Of a stretch of 64,000 nt of DNA, positions 1 to 12,551 are shown one piece after another; position 1 is the first letter of the stretch; each line of letters opens with the position of its first letter. The notes under the pieces were generated by a model. It saw only the letters and a program-made list of their open reading frames with translations. It was not told the origin of the DNA and did not search any database. A program made the translations under genes and the position numbers. The DNA comes from Escarpia spicata (taxonomy: Eukaryota; Annelida; Polychaeta; Sabellida; Siboglinidae), in NCBI GenBank assembly GCA_963995525.1, contig OZ023206.1, positions 68,026,737 to 68,090,736 of the forward strand, in the 5' to 3' direction.

Positions 1-49
1 AGGTGGCCGCCATATTGCCAGCTTGTTTCTATGTCTCTTTTTGACAGTT

Positions 50-2783
50 TAACAAGATTTAACAAGATTTAACAAGATTGCCATCCAGAAAATTATTCTG
101 GATGGCAGTTGGACAAGGAAGCCTTTTGGCTTATCGAGAGTCCAATACTTTTTATCTACATGTATCCCGCCTTTTTAAGGTGTGTGTCGATTTTATTTTT
201 AAACATATTCACGCTACTAGCACCAACACAATCAGGAGATAATCTGTTCCATTCATTTACAGTCCTTTGTGAGAATGAGAACTTTCTTATATCTAATCTA
301 CACTGCTCCTTTACTAATGTAGCTTCATGTCCTCTGGTCCTTCTATCTTTCTTAACTGAGAAAAAAATGTTTCTATCAATATTTTCATAACCATTCAATA
401 TTTTAAACACTTATATGTGATCTCCTCTCAATCTCCTGGTCTCTAGTGTTGTTAAACCACATTCTTTTAGGCGTATTTCGTAACTAAGATCCCTCAGATT
501 TGGTATCATTTTAGTCGCTCTCCTCTGTACTCTTTCTAGCATATCTATGTCCTTCTTGCGATATGGCCTCCATGCTTGTATACAATATTCTAAATGAGGC
601 CTCACTATTGTTTTGTACAGCGGTACTATTAATTCTTTTTTCTTATACGCTATATTTCGCCTAATTAATCCAAGGATTTGATTTCCCTTTGACGCTGCAA
701 TTCCGCACTGCTCTGAAACCTTCATATCAGCACTAATGGTTAACCCTAAGTCCTTTTCTTTTACAGTAGTACTTAGAACAGTACCCCCTATTTTATATTT
801 TACCTCTTCATTCCCATGACCTGTGTGGAGGCATTTACATTTCCCAAAATTGAACAGCATTTGCCACTTTTCAGACCATTTGATCAACCTATCAAGATCA
901 TCTTGTAAATGCTGTCTGTCTCCATCACTTTTAATCCTTCTAAACACTTTTGTATCATCCGCAAATTTTAACACCTTGCTTGTTATATCATCGTCCAAAT
1001 CGTTGATATATATTAAGAATAATATAGGTCCTAGTACTGATCCCTGTGGTACCCCACTCAATACCGATTTCCAGTTTCAAGCCTCCCCATCAACTACTAC
1101 ACGTTGTCTTCTGTCATTCAGCCATTTTTCTATCCAGTTTATTATACCATTTCCTATGCCATGGGCCTTTAGCTTATGGAGTAATCTTTGATGTGGTACT
1201 TTGTCGAAAGCTTTTTGAAAATCTAAATATATGATATCTACTGGTGATCCCTCATCTACCCACCTAGTGATGTCTTCCAAAAAACATAACATATTTGTTA
1301 AGCATGACCTCGCTTTTAAAAACCCATGTTGAGATGGGTTTATCAAGTTATGTTTAACAAGAAAATCCACCATGTGATCTTTAATTAGTCTTTCTAATAA
1401 TTTGCAAATCACTGATGTTAAACTCACTGGTCTATAGTTCTCTGACTTGTTTCTCGAACCTTTTTTAAATAACGGTATAATGTTTGCCTCTTTCCATTCT
1501 AAAGGAACCACTCCCTCTTCTAATGACAAATTGAAAACTGTTGCAAGCGGTGCGCTAATTTGTTCTACAATTTCCAATAGTAGTTTGGGCGGAATCCCGT
1601 CCACTCCAGGTGATTTATTATCCTTCATAGCCCTTATTTTCTTAGCTACCATTTCCGAGGTTACAACTAACTGTCCTAAATAGTCTGAATCTGCCCCCTT
1701 GAACTTAGCCTCTGGTACTGGCAGTGAACTAATATCTTCCCTGGTAAACACTGAACTAAAATACTCATTCAGGTCTTCTGCCATTAAGAATCCCTCTGAT
1801 ATTGTATTTCCAGCACTATCTTCTAGAGGACCGACCTTATCCTGAACTTTCTGTTTGCTTCGAATATACGCATAAAAACTCTTACTGTCATGTTTTATAT
1901 TACTAGCTAATTTTTTTTCATAGCTTCTCTTTGAATTTCTAATTTCAGCTGTAGCTTGATTAAGTGCTTCTTTATAAATGTTGTAGTCTTCATCATTTCC
2001 AGTATATCTATATGACTTCCACATCATTTGTTTATACTTAATTTTTCTAATGGCTTCTTTCGATAAGTGTTTCTTTTTAGACCGTTTCCCTTGTTTTTTG
2101 AAAGGTACAAATTTATCGACTATGCACTTAATTTCACTATTTAAGATATTCCAGCATTCGGTTGCTGTCTTATTCTTCAGTGTGTTATTCCAGTCTATCT
2201 TTGCTAAATATTTCCTCATGTCCTTATACCTTCCTTTGTGGAAATTTCTCCTATACTGCTTTTTACTAATCCTTTCTGATTTTACTTTGATGGTAAAATG
2301 TATCTGGTTGTGATCACTACTCCCCAGTGGCTCACATATCTTGACATTGTCAACTAATTCTTTCTGTGAGGACAAAACTAAGTCTAACACATTCTCTCCC
2401 CTGGTTGGTTCTAGCACATGTTGAGAAAGGAAACTATCTTGTACTAAAACTAAAAACTTGTGGTCCTCACTCCCCATACTCTGTAGAGATTTCCATTGTA
2501 TATGCCCATGGTTAAAGTCCCCCATAATAATACAGTTCCGTTTGCTTACTTCCCTTATAGCGTTTTGTATTTTTTCATTCTCTTCTATGCTTATGTTTGG
2601 ACTTCGATAAACTAACCCAACTGTTAACGTTGAGTTTCCTGCAACTATGTTACACCAAACAGCTTCTTCGCAATCTGTTTCTCTTTCTAATTTGATTTCA
2701 TAAGCCTGGATAGATTCTTTAATATATAAAATAACTCCACCTCCCTTTCTTCCTATTCTATCTTTCCTAAACATTACATATCC
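50..2783 (-). mobile_element. CR1-like LINE copy A, 5'-truncated, nested in copy B
   Basis: Reading on the minus strand, the element starts inside the endonuclease region and ends at 50 with CTTGTTAAAT repeats. It is flanked by AGTT at 46-49 and 2784-2787, a 4-bp target duplication; the same AGTT occurs once, uninterrupted, at 57022-57025. It is a 5'-truncated target-primed insertion and much less decayed than its host copy B, so it is younger. It is closely similar to copy C at 37.8-41.3 kb. Confidence 0.9.
156..2774 (-). pseudogene. CR1-like ORF2 (endonuclease/reverse transcriptase), two in-frame stops
   Basis: This is ORF2 of LINE copy A. The N-terminal part is an exonuclease-endonuclease-phosphatase domain with GDFNHGHIQW and SSDHNQIHF motifs; its first residues are lost by 5' truncation. 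The reverse transcriptase follows, with SPGVDGIPPKLL, YRPVSLTS, DFQKAFDKVPH, GVPQGSVLGP and an intact FADD catalytic box. The C-terminal tail has the ERVQRRATKM and NEWNRL motifs usual for this clade. The whole length stays in one frame but is broken by two nonsense codons: one just before the GVPQGS block near 1063-1076 (Ser in copy C) and one near 411 (Glu in copy C). It would nick DNA and copy the LINE RNA at the target. It is not functional as it stands. Confidence 0.9.
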
Positions 2784-3374
2784 AGTTGATTTTGGTGGTA
2801 ATAGGGTAGATAGTTAACTAAAATCTGCTGTACATAAAGTATGCTGTAGTACACAGGAAACAGTCTTTCTAAAGAATATCTTAGTTTTAATATGTTAATT
2901 TATATCTTGAATAAACAACACAAAACCATGGCTCCGTGCAAACGGCAAATAAAGGCTAGTCGACACCCGACATTTTCAAAATGCGATAATTGGGTAGATT
3001 TTGCAAAGTCGGGGTGTGAGAATTCATGAAAGGAGGTGCAGATGGAGGGTTGTCACTTTGAGTGACTTGGACTAGGTCCCCCCCATCATAAGACTAGAGA
3101 GATCAGTGAGAACAGAGACAAGGAGGCTGATTGTAGGGGTGGAGAAGCCAAGGAGATGGTTAAAGGGGGGAAGACAGCATTGATAGGATGGAAGGAGACA
3201 GAAAAAAGGACAAAGAAGAGGGTGACAGAAGGAAAAGGGCCAAAGAAGAAGGGTGACAGGAGGGAAAGTGACAACAGGGGGAAAGATGACAGGAGTTAAT
3301 GTGGGAGTGAAGGTGACAGGGGAGATGAGAGCAACGAGACGGGCGGAAACCAACGAAGGAGCTACTCAGAGGAA

Positions 3375-3800
3375 GTGATAGATGGGGTGAGGAGAAAACT
3401 GAGAATATTCATGGGTGACTCTTTAATGAGAAAGGCAGACAAGACTCTTAGTGAAAGAGAAGACATAGTAGTTTGCTTACCAGGAGCCAATGTAGAGCAT
3501 ATAACGGAAAGGGTAGAGAGTGTGATGGGTCCTGGGAAGGGAAGGACCATTCTAGTACATCTAGGGGAAAATAATGCAGAGATGGTGGAGTCGGAATAGT
3601 CCAGAAATACAGTTAGCAGGAAGTTAAAGCAGACAAGGGTAGAACATATTGTTCTCTCGGGAAATTTGCCTGTAATGGGAGGAAGGGGGAAAACATATAG
3701 AAACTGCAAAAGGATGGCAATCAATGCAATAGTTGAGCAGATGTGTAAAGAAGGGGAACCTGCTGCTGCGATATGTTGATAATGGGACAGGTTGCATTTA
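3375..3800 (+). pseudogene. CR1-like ORF1 relic, SGNH-esterase type
   Basis: A short open stretch (3375-3599) carries GDSLMRKADKTL, the GDS block of SGNH/GDSL hydrolases, then DIVVCLPGAN and ILVHLGENNA, the degenerate GxN block that reads VHVGTNNA in copy C. It then hits a stop, and homology continues frameshifted to about 3800. CR1 ORF1 proteins often contain such an esterase-like domain, of uncertain role in the ribonucleoprotein. Copy C carries the fuller version with the DGLH catalytic-type motif. Confidence 0.75.
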
Positions 3801-3817
3801 TTTAAATTAGATGCGCA

Positions 3818-6500
3818 GTGGGATTCACAAAGAAGCATGAAATCGGAGGCATAGATAAAGATAGCACAAATAAATCAGCAAAGAAGAGACTGGAAAACTG
3901 TTCTGAAGCTGGACATAAATGCGTTTGTTTAAATGCAAGGAGCATAGTAATCAGAAGAAGTGAACTAAACATTACGGTAGAAGATATTGCCCCGCACATA
4001 ATAGGTATAACTGAATCGTGGGCCAACACCGATATATCAAATGCCGAATTGGGACTGACAAGCTATGAAATGTCTAGGAAAGATAGAATAGGAAGAAGGG
4101 GAGGTGGAGTTATTTTATATATTGAAGAATCTATCCAGGCTTACGAAATAAAATTAGTCGACGTTAAATGTTGCGTTAGTTTACCGAAGGCCAAGCATAA
4201 GCATAGAAGGAAACGAAAAATATAAGGGAAGTGTGAAAACGGGATTTTATTATAATGGGGGATTTTAACCATGGACATATACAATGGCAACCTCTACAGA
4301 GTACATGGAGTAAGGACCACAAATGTTTAGTTTTAGGACAATATAGTCTCTTTTCTCAACATGTGCTATAACCAACCAGGGGAGAAAATGTGTTAGACAT
4401 AGTTTTGCCATCACAGAATGAATTAGTTGACAATGTCAAGATATCTAAGCCGCATGGGAGTAATGATCACAGCAAGATACATTTTACCATCAAATTAAAA
4501 TCAGAAAGGAATAATAAAAAGTAGTAAAGGAGAAACTTCTACAAAGGAAGATATAAGGACATGAGGAAATTTTGAACAAAGATAGACTGGAACAATACAC
4601 TTAAGAATATGACAGCAACATAATACTGGAATATCTTAGAGTGAAATCGTCGATAAGTTTGTTCCATTGAAGAAACAAGGGTAACGGTCCAGAAAGAAAC
4701 ATCTGTCGAAAGAAGCCATTAAAAATAAGTACAAATAAATGACGTGGAAGTCATATACATGCATTGGAAATTATTAAGACTACGATATTTAAAAAGAAGC
4801 ACTTAGCCAAGCTACAATTGAAATTATAAATTCAAAGAGAAGCTATGAACAAAAATTAGCTTGTAATATAAAACAGCAAGCAAACATAAAGTTCATGATA
4901 AGGTCGGTCCTCTAGAAGATACTGTTGGTAATATAATAGGGATTCTTAACGGCAGAAGACCTGAATGAGTACTTTACTTCGGTGTTCAACAGGGGAGATA
5001 TTAGTTAATTGCCAGTACCGGAGGTTAAGTTCAAGGGGGCGGAATCAGACTATTTAGGACAGTTAATTGTAACCCCGGAAATGGTAGCTAAGAAAATAAG
5101 GGCAATGAAGGATAATAAATCACCTGAAGTGGATGGGTTTATACCCAAACTACTATTGGAAATTGTACAACAAATTAGCATACCGCTTGCAACAGTTTTC
5201 AACTTGTCATTAAACGAGGAAGTGTTTTCTTTAGAATGGAAAGAAGCAAACATTACACTGTTATTTAAACACGGTTCGAGAAACATGTCAGAGAACTGCA
5301 GCCAGTGAGATTAACATCGGTGATTTATAAGTTATTAGAAAGATTAATTAAATATCACATGGTCGATTTTCTTGTTAAACATAACTTGATAAACCCATAT
5401 CATCATATGTTTCTATAAGCGAGATCATGCTTAACAAATATGTTATGTTTTTTGGAAGACATCAATAAGTGGGTAGACGATGGATCACCAGTAGATATTA
5501 TCTACTTAGATTTTCAGAAAGCTTTCGAAAAGGGATGGTATAGTTAACTGGATAGAAAAATGGTGATTGACAGAAGACAACGCGTAGTAGTTGATGGGAA
5601 GGCTTCAAATTGGTTTTGATTGGGGTACCACAGGGCTCAGTTCTGGGGCCTATATTATTCTTACGATTTGGACGATGATATAACAAGTAAAGTGTTGAAA
5701 TTTGCAGATGATTCAAAAGTGTTTAGAAGGATTAAACGTGATTAAGATAGACATCATTTAAATTTATGATCTTGACAGGTTGATCAAATAGTCTGAAAAA
5801 TGGCATATGTTCAATTTTGGGAAATGTAAATACTTCCACACAGGACATGGGAACGAAGATGTACAATATACAATGGATGGTACTGTACTAAGTACTACCT
5901 ACAATAAAAGGACTTAGGGTTAACAATTAGTGCTGATAAGAAGGTTTCAGAGCAGTGCAGAATTTCAGCTTCAAAGGGAAATCAAATCGTTGGATTAATT
6001 AGGCGAAATATAGCGTATAAGGAAAAAGAGCTAATAATACCGCTTATAAAACAGTAGTTAGGCCTCATTTAGAATATTATATACAAGCGTGGAGGCCATA
6101 TCGCAAGAAAGACATAGATATGCCAGAAAGAGTACACATGAGAGCGACTATAACTATACCAAAACTGATAGATAGAAATACGCCCAAAAGAATATGGTTT
6201 AACAACATTAGAGACCAGGAGATTGAGAGGAGATCAGATACAAGTTTAAAAAACATTGAATGGTTATGAAAATATTGATAGAAATATTTGTTTCGCAGTT
6301 AAGAAAGATAAAAAAGGACTACGGGACATGAAGTTACATTAGCAAAGGAGCAGTGTAGATTAGATATAAGAAAGTTCTCATTTTCACAAAGGACTGTAAA
6401 TGAATGGAACAGATTATCTGCTGATTGTGTGGGTGCTAGTAGCGTGAATATGTTTAAAAATAAAATGGACACATGCCTCTGAAGGGCGGGATACACATAG
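3818..6500 (+). pseudogene. CR1-like ORF2 relic (copy B), many stops and frameshifts
   Basis: Homology to the ORF2 of copies A and C runs through the region. The endonuclease start (VCLNARSIVIRRSELN) lies in 3818-4225. The middle is broken by stops. A reverse transcriptase block lies at 5009-5308 (NKSPEVDGFIPKLLLE). Further fragments follow, including a GSVLGP-like segment near 5636-5660 and the C-terminal tail to about 6500. The catalytic box region at 5690-5720 reads FADDSKVF in one frame, but the surrounding frame is lost. Decay is far greater than in A or C. Confidence 0.8.
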
Positions 6501-6598
6501 ATAAAAGGGTCGGACTCTCGATAAGCCAAAGGGCTTCCTTGTCCACCTGCCACCTAGAGTTAATTCTCTGGGTGGCAATCTTGTTAAATCTTGTTAAA

Positions 6599-7076
6599 AT
6601 ACAATATATAGTACGCCTGAAAAAATGTATTATGCATTGTCTAATATGAATGGTTCTAACTGATGTGTTAATGGACACAGCTTACTCTCAATCGGGTTGT
6701 GAAACTGGTAGACGACGAGAAAGTTTTGTTCAATGTTACCGCCTCCTCCGGGTCGGTGGTGTGTCGTATACACCTATGTGCAAGAAATCAAATTTCCGTC
6801 GTGCAACATCTAGAGGCATATCAATGACAATAATGAAGGTGTATATATGAAGTACAGTATTAAGCTAAAACTTAACAGTGTCGTGTTTTTGTCTTAACTT
6901 AACGGCGTATCGTACCATATATAGCTGATAAAGGGAGTAGCTACTATAATTCAATAAACGAGCGATTTAATAATTTCATGCAATAGCAAGGTGATAAATA
7001 AACATACTACTTCTGAGTTTACTATCATGTAATGTATGACACCAAGTCGACTCCCAAGTCATAAGCAATCGCCACG
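6599..7076. other. No recognisable gene
   Basis: AT-rich sequence between the 3' end of LINE B and the SINE. The only open stretch, 6650-6850, has no recognisable motif. I see nothing supportable here. Confidence 0.5.
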
Positions 7077-7297
7077 TACTTATTCATACAGCTGAGTGAA
7101 CTGAAGCAACGTAGAGTGACTGAACTTGCCCAAGGTTCGACACCGCAGCACTGTGCCTAGAGTATTGTATTCTCATTGACTAGAGCATCAGACTCTCAAT
7201 CGAGAGAATCCGGGTTCGAATCCTATGCTGCCGTGTCGAACCTTGGGCAAGTTCGTTCAATCTATGTTACTTCAGTTCACTAAGCTATATGAATGTG
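7077..7297 (+). repeat. tRNA-derived SINE with its body repeated as an inverted arm
   Basis: A tRNA-like head at about 7175-7224 contains a good RNA polymerase III B box (GGTTCGAATCC, near 7213). It is followed by a body of about 73 bp (7225-7297) with the CTTGGGCAAGTT-type core. The same body lies upstream in opposite orientation at 7077-7149, with roughly 85% identity by eye. tRNA-derived SINEs with this kind of body are widespread in marine invertebrates. The palindromic arrangement would make a long hairpin if transcribed. Confidence 0.7.
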
Positions 7298-8305
7298 TAC
7301 CTGGCTATAGACAGTGGTGGACATGTGCATACGATTAGTTTTCACGCATTAATTGCAGCGAGGATTAATATTTCCTAGAGAAGTCGAGATGGTATTCGAT
7401 TGAACAGGTTTGCCAGGGAGTAAAGTGAAAAGCGCTTTGAGCATTCCTAAGGACGGTATACTGCGATATATAACAAGTTGCCTTGTAAAATTTAAAAGGG
7501 CGTAAAAGGAGAGCAGGCAGTGAAACGGAATTAGTGACGTCAAAAGAAGTAAAACATAAATCGAGGACCGATATCGATGTCAGCCTTATCTCGAACTGTA
7601 GGGATAAAAATAGATATTGATATGATATGATATTTCAAAAGAAGCTATAAATCGAATAAGTAATATTTGACATATTATCATCTGAATAATATAGTAATGC
7701 TACGCAAATTCCAAAGTAATAATTACTATAGCATGGATTGTACAATATTATGCTTTGTAATGCAACTTTTTCATCCCTATAAATCTTATTCACATAATAT
7801 GCAATTTTAAGATGAAAAAGCGCTAAAGGCGAAACATTGTAAAGCACGACCTGGTTACTTGTTTTTCAGACGAGTGGTTCATGTAGGTGTTAACATAAAT
7901 GACAAGCCTGGATTATGAGAAGTGTGAACCATGTTTCATATGGGTGTAGTATGTTACGCGATATGGGTGGGACTAGTGCTTACGAAGAACGACTTACGTT
8001 CCATTACTTATACAGTATACGACAATTGTAAAAAATATTAGGTTTGCACATACATGTACACCACGGTCACCGCAGGCAGTCATATTCTACCTGCATGGTC
8101 GTGAAAGTTAATTTGTTCACAAAGAAAAATAAGGTAAGAACTGGGATATGAAATAATAAATAACGCTTCAACACGAAATAAAGCTGTACAGATGAAATCA
8201 ACGATACACTGAGGGACATCTCAAGAAGCATACACACACAAGTTGCGAGCTATAAATTAGTACATTTATTTACGGCAACAACTTGTGTTTTGATGAATAA
8301 TTGTA

Positions 8306-8307
<2 letters not shown>
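7298..8307. other. No recognisable gene
   Basis: AT-rich sequence with no open frame that carries a known domain and no repeat that I could match elsewhere in the window. Confidence 0.5.

Positions 8308-8374
<67 letters not shown>
8308..8374. repeat. (TA)n microsatellite
   Basis: About 66 bp of uninterrupted TA dinucleotides. Confidence 0.97.
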
Positions 8375-8376
<2 letters not shown>

Positions 8377-8714
8377 AGTGGTATATAGGTACACTTTCGG
8401 ACCAGTTTTCATTGAAATTGTGTAAATTTGCATGTGTTTTCCTATCTTTTAACATGACACATTTTTTTATGATTTTGCCAGACCTGGTTTTTGGACATGC
8501 ATCGGTCGATATCCCAAGATGCATCGGGCGTTTGAATGAGGTCACGTGACCGTGAGCTGTCCAATCAGCGACGCGAGGGTAATGGGGCCCCCATAGTCGA
8601 ATATCGAAATCGGCTATTATATCCTTATTTCGAAGTACGTGGATGATCAGCTAGCAATAATTAACTCTGCGGTGTATTTTTATTGCGATAAAAACGATAA
8701 TAACAAGTGAATTT

Positions 8715-8868
8715 AACGATATAAGAAATGTGCAATATTTTCAAACTCGATCTGTCGAAAATAGCAACCGACGCTATTTTTTTGAAGCGTCTTCAGCTGA
8801 CGCGTTTGGTAATGCCGTAAGCAGGCGCCTGGCCTTGGCGAATTGGGAGGCCTTATATATTGTCACTC
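8715..8868 (+). repeat. Direct repeat, left copy (partner at 15398-15553)
   Basis: About 150 bp, including the shared CAAACTCGATCTGTCGAAAA stretch and a CGACGCT ... AGCGTC stem, match 15398-15553 in the same orientation. The pair brackets a segment of about 6.5 kb that holds a LINE and the GC-rich polymerase relic. It may be a dispersed repeat or the ends of one larger element. Confidence 0.75.
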
Positions 8869-8869
8869 T

Positions 8870-9350
8870 ACACTTCAGAGAAGCTAGAAGTCGGAAAGAG
8901 GAGTATGCGTTGAAGCGTGAGAAGACGATATGGTGGCGCCACCTACCGGCAGAAGCCGACGCTTACCGAATGGATGCGAGCCGGTGGTTTGATTGATGAA
9001 TGGGAGTCTAAAATGAGGTGTTACAATAAGGCGCAATAAAAGGGTTATGAATTAAACGCTGCGGTAACTATGCAACATGTTGTATGCGAGACGTGGAATG
9101 CATGTAGGGCGATGTTATAACGGAACGATAGAAGTAGAAGTCAGAGAGAGAAATAGTATGCATTGGACCGTTGGAAGATAGGGAGTAGGCGCCGCCTACC
9201 GGTGGTGGTGGTTGCGTGGGCGAGAGAAGGAGAATGCGTTGGACCGTGGCGCGACTAAAAACGGGTAATGAATTAAACGTTGCGGTATCTATGTAGCGTG
9301 TTGTATGCGAGACGTGTAATGCATATAGGGCGATGTTATAGCGGAACGTG
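8870..9350 (+). repeat. Degenerate tandem duplication, about 230-240 bp unit
   Basis: Two related units follow the direct repeat. GCGCCACCTACCGG (near 8936) parallels GCGCCGCCTACCGG (near 9189). TTGTATGCGAGACGTG occurs near 9079 and 9300, each followed by a GGGCGATGTTATA stretch. No coding function is visible. Confidence 0.65.
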
Positions 9351-10278
9351 GATATACGTCAAACTGAGCCGAATTTTCTTGAAATTTGGCAAAGTTAAAG
9401 TCGGCGCCGATCCTTAGTAGACGAGTAGGACTCGATTGAACTTTTTTCCGAAAATTCACAAAAGAGTACTACGTTTGTTCACTGTAATAAAAATACGAAA
9501 ACGTGACATTGTGCTGGTATTCGACTTTTTCATTTGCCTATTACAACAAACAAACATGGGCGCTATTCACGCAAAGTCCTTCTTCAACAAGAACAAGAAG
9601 AACAAGAACAAGAAGTTTATTTTGACCACAAAATATAACACATATTCATACAATAAACACATCAGGTATATACATTTACAAAAATTAAATAGATCTTCAT
9701 ATATAATAATGAGCGTATGTATCATTTTTTGAAACCAGCATTATAATTAAGTAACATAAATCACCTTTTAATGTTATGATAAATAGGGGGTCAGTGGCTC
9801 CGATTAAGACATAGGAGCCACCGCAGTTATGACAAATATTTGTTGTTTAAATATATGATGGCCTTTCAAGTTATGTGTCCATCTAAATTATACAATTTAA
9901 GTGTGAATTATATGTGGCAGTAATTGTTCTTTATAGCGATTGATATAATCAAAACTGTGTATGTACTTGTTTACTAAAATGTTCGTCCATTTATTAACAA
10001 ATTACATTACTGATTTTGGTTACATGAATAACAATTTAAAAGTGTACATGTATCTTTGTATTTTTTTAGGATAACATTTTTAGTGTAAATTGCAAAGCGT
10101 CGCAGGCTATGAGTGTATATCTTTTCTTTCACTATTTCAGGAGTGTCGTTTATAATGTATGGCAAGTTATATTTAAGACATTGTTTTGTAAATTCATGTT
10201 TAGTTCTGGCAGTATGTATATTTTTAGATTTCCGAGTGTCATGATGGTGTATATTAACATTTGATGTAATCTGCCAGT

Positions 10279-10815
10279 TTAATAAGTAAACAGGTAGATT
10301 TTTTTGTTAGCGTATTTAAAATAAAATGTTAATACTTGTAATTTTAAGTGATCTTCTATTTTTAAGAAATTAAGTTGTTTAAAAAGTGGCTCTGTGTGAG
10401 AATTGTATCCACTTGACGTTATTATACCAACAGCTTTCTTCAGAATTTTCATCAATCTGTTTCCTTTGTATCCCCATGCCATAATACAATAGTTTATAAG
10501 CGATAACATTAACGATTGATATAGCATTTTTTTTAGTTCTAAAGGTAATACTTGTTTCAGCCTATTTAATATGCCAATCATTTTTGTACATTTATTAAAC
10601 ATTTTTTCTGTATGTCTTATCCAATTTAAATTTGAATCCAGGGTTAACCCTAGGAAATTTAATTCATCCACTTTTTCAATATATGTATTATCTACTTTTA
10701 GTGTAAGGGGTTGTATACCTTTATTGGGGGCATGGAAAATCATATGTTTAGATTTAGTTTTATTTAGTGATAGTTTATTTATACTTAGCCACGGAACAAA
10801 CTTCAGAGAGTTCAC
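10279..10815 (-). pseudogene. LINE reverse transcriptase, C-terminal part
   Basis: This open stretch encodes the region after the catalytic box. It contains LSLNKTKSKHMIFH, the LNFLGLTLDSNLNW motif typical of the end of LINE reverse transcriptases, and INYCIMAWG in the thumb. The upstream catalytic palm at about 10.9-11.6 kb is present only as scattered frames. The gene is broken and is part of the 9.6-13.1 kb LINE. Confidence 0.8.
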
Positions 10816-12551
10816 TGTTTATTAAAGATTCAATTGTCTTATATTGTATATTATTACTTAAATATGTTGTAGTAGTAAATAACGTGGTGTCATCTGCATA
10901 CATTATAAACTTAAATATGTTAGTAGCTTATGTGAAGTCATTTATATATATATAATAAATAACAATGGCCCAAGGATTGAACCTTGTGGGAAACCAACTG
11001 CTACTGGAATAATTTCAGATTATATTTTTCAATTTCATCATACTGTTTCCGATTGTTTAACTATTTTTTGAACAGAAGTAGAGCTGCATCGTCAATGCCA
11101 TAATAGTGCAATTTATTTAATAAAATGGTGTGGTCAATAGTTTCAAAAGCTTTAGAAAGATCGAGGAACGTCATTTTTATCCATTCGCGTTATAATTCTA
11201 TATAATAATTGTAATGTAGCACATTCAGTTGAATGTTTAGGTCTAAAACCGTACCGATTGTCAAAAAGCAGATTGGTATCATTACAATATGCCTATAACT
11301 GAGTAAAAAAATATTAAATCTACTAAATCCATTACTTTAGCAATCGTTGGAAGTAGAGAAATGGGCCTATAATTTTTGAATAATGTTGGATCATCTTTCT
11401 TAAATATAGGAATTACTTTGGCAATTTTGAGGAAAAATTACTGTGTTTTGACGAAAAATTCCTGTGTTTAACACTTAATTTATTAATACAGTTAATGATT
11501 TAATTATTGCAGGCTCAATTATTTTTATTAATTTTGAAGAAATATCATCAAATCCACAACTGTTTTTTGAAGGAAGACTTTGTATCGTTTTCTTTACTAT
11601 TTCTTCATCAATGTTATGAAATCTAAATATCGTATCTATGTGTTTATTTAAATAATAATTTAAGTTTTTATTGCCATAATAGTTAATATCATTTGCAATA
11701 GTCTGAGCTATATTTGTGAAAAAGTATTAAATTGATTAGCAATACTTTTGTTATCTGTTAATCTTACATCATTTTCTATAACAAATGTTGGAGATTTTTT
11801 AGTTTTTTAGTTTTTTTAGACAGTAAATAATTTATGGTTTCCCAAATATTTCTTATATCGTTTTTGTACCGCTTAAAACATTATTTAAAATAAATTTATT
11901 TTACTGCACTAATGCTTTTCCTTAATATTCCGTTATACATTTTGAGGTTAATGGTAATTGTTTCATAGTTTGGTGAATTTGGGTTAGTTAATTTTAATTG
12001 TTTATAAAGTTTATCTCGGTACTTAACTGACTTGAGCAAACCCTGAGTAATTCATGCAGATTTGTTATGCTTATATTTATCAAATTTTACAAATTTGTTT
12101 GACATGTGTTTAGTTTTAGACCGTAGAATCTCTTTATATATTATATCATAATTTAAATTTGGATCAGCATTTGGGGTTTTATCAAGTTTTATTGTAAATT
12201 TCATCTGATTTAATTTCATGTCTAACGTTCTGCATTGCCTCTGTGTTAAATATATTTATTTTTTTATATATTTAGGAGGAGGTTCTGTCTTTTTGGTGGT
12301 GTCTAAGATCATGAAGTATGGTTGAGGATCAGAGAATCGTTTAATTAATATCCCTGTCGTACTTTCAAATACAACTTGACCAAGTTTACAGAAAAATTTG
12401 TCTATCAGGGTTCCGTATGTTCTTGAAATCTAGTGGGAAGAGTTATTTGGGGGTAAAGACTGTGTGATGTTACGGTACCAACAAAATTACTATTAATATC
12501 ATTTTCATTTATTTTGAGTAAGTTTATATTAAAATCTCCTGCAATAATTAG

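Larger units (their letters stand above)
1..6598 (+). mobile_element. CR1-like LINE copy B, decayed, interrupted by copy A
   Basis: This element covers 1-49 and then 2784-6598, with LINE copy A nested between. The 5' part matches a second fragment at 56977-57646. The 3' end is the CTTGTTAAAT-type short repeat that also ends the copy at 41282. CR1-family LINEs typically end in short tandem repeats and carry an esterase-like ORF1 plus an endonuclease/reverse transcriptase ORF2; remnants of both are visible. It may begin before the window. Relative to the 57-kb fragment, B lacks about 87 bp near 3050 that would encode a CxxC-plus-helix motif. Many stops and frameshifts show that it is old. Confidence 0.85.

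Noticed and set aside
3072..3353. Minus-strand open stretch rich in Pro, Leu and Phe
   Set aside because: Antisense to the purine-rich CR1 5' region; its counterpart at 57270-57602 is the same artefact.
8730..8996. 88-residue open stretch with an ATG
   Set aside because: Its first half is the direct repeat shared with 15.4 kb, where it is not open; no motif supports coding.
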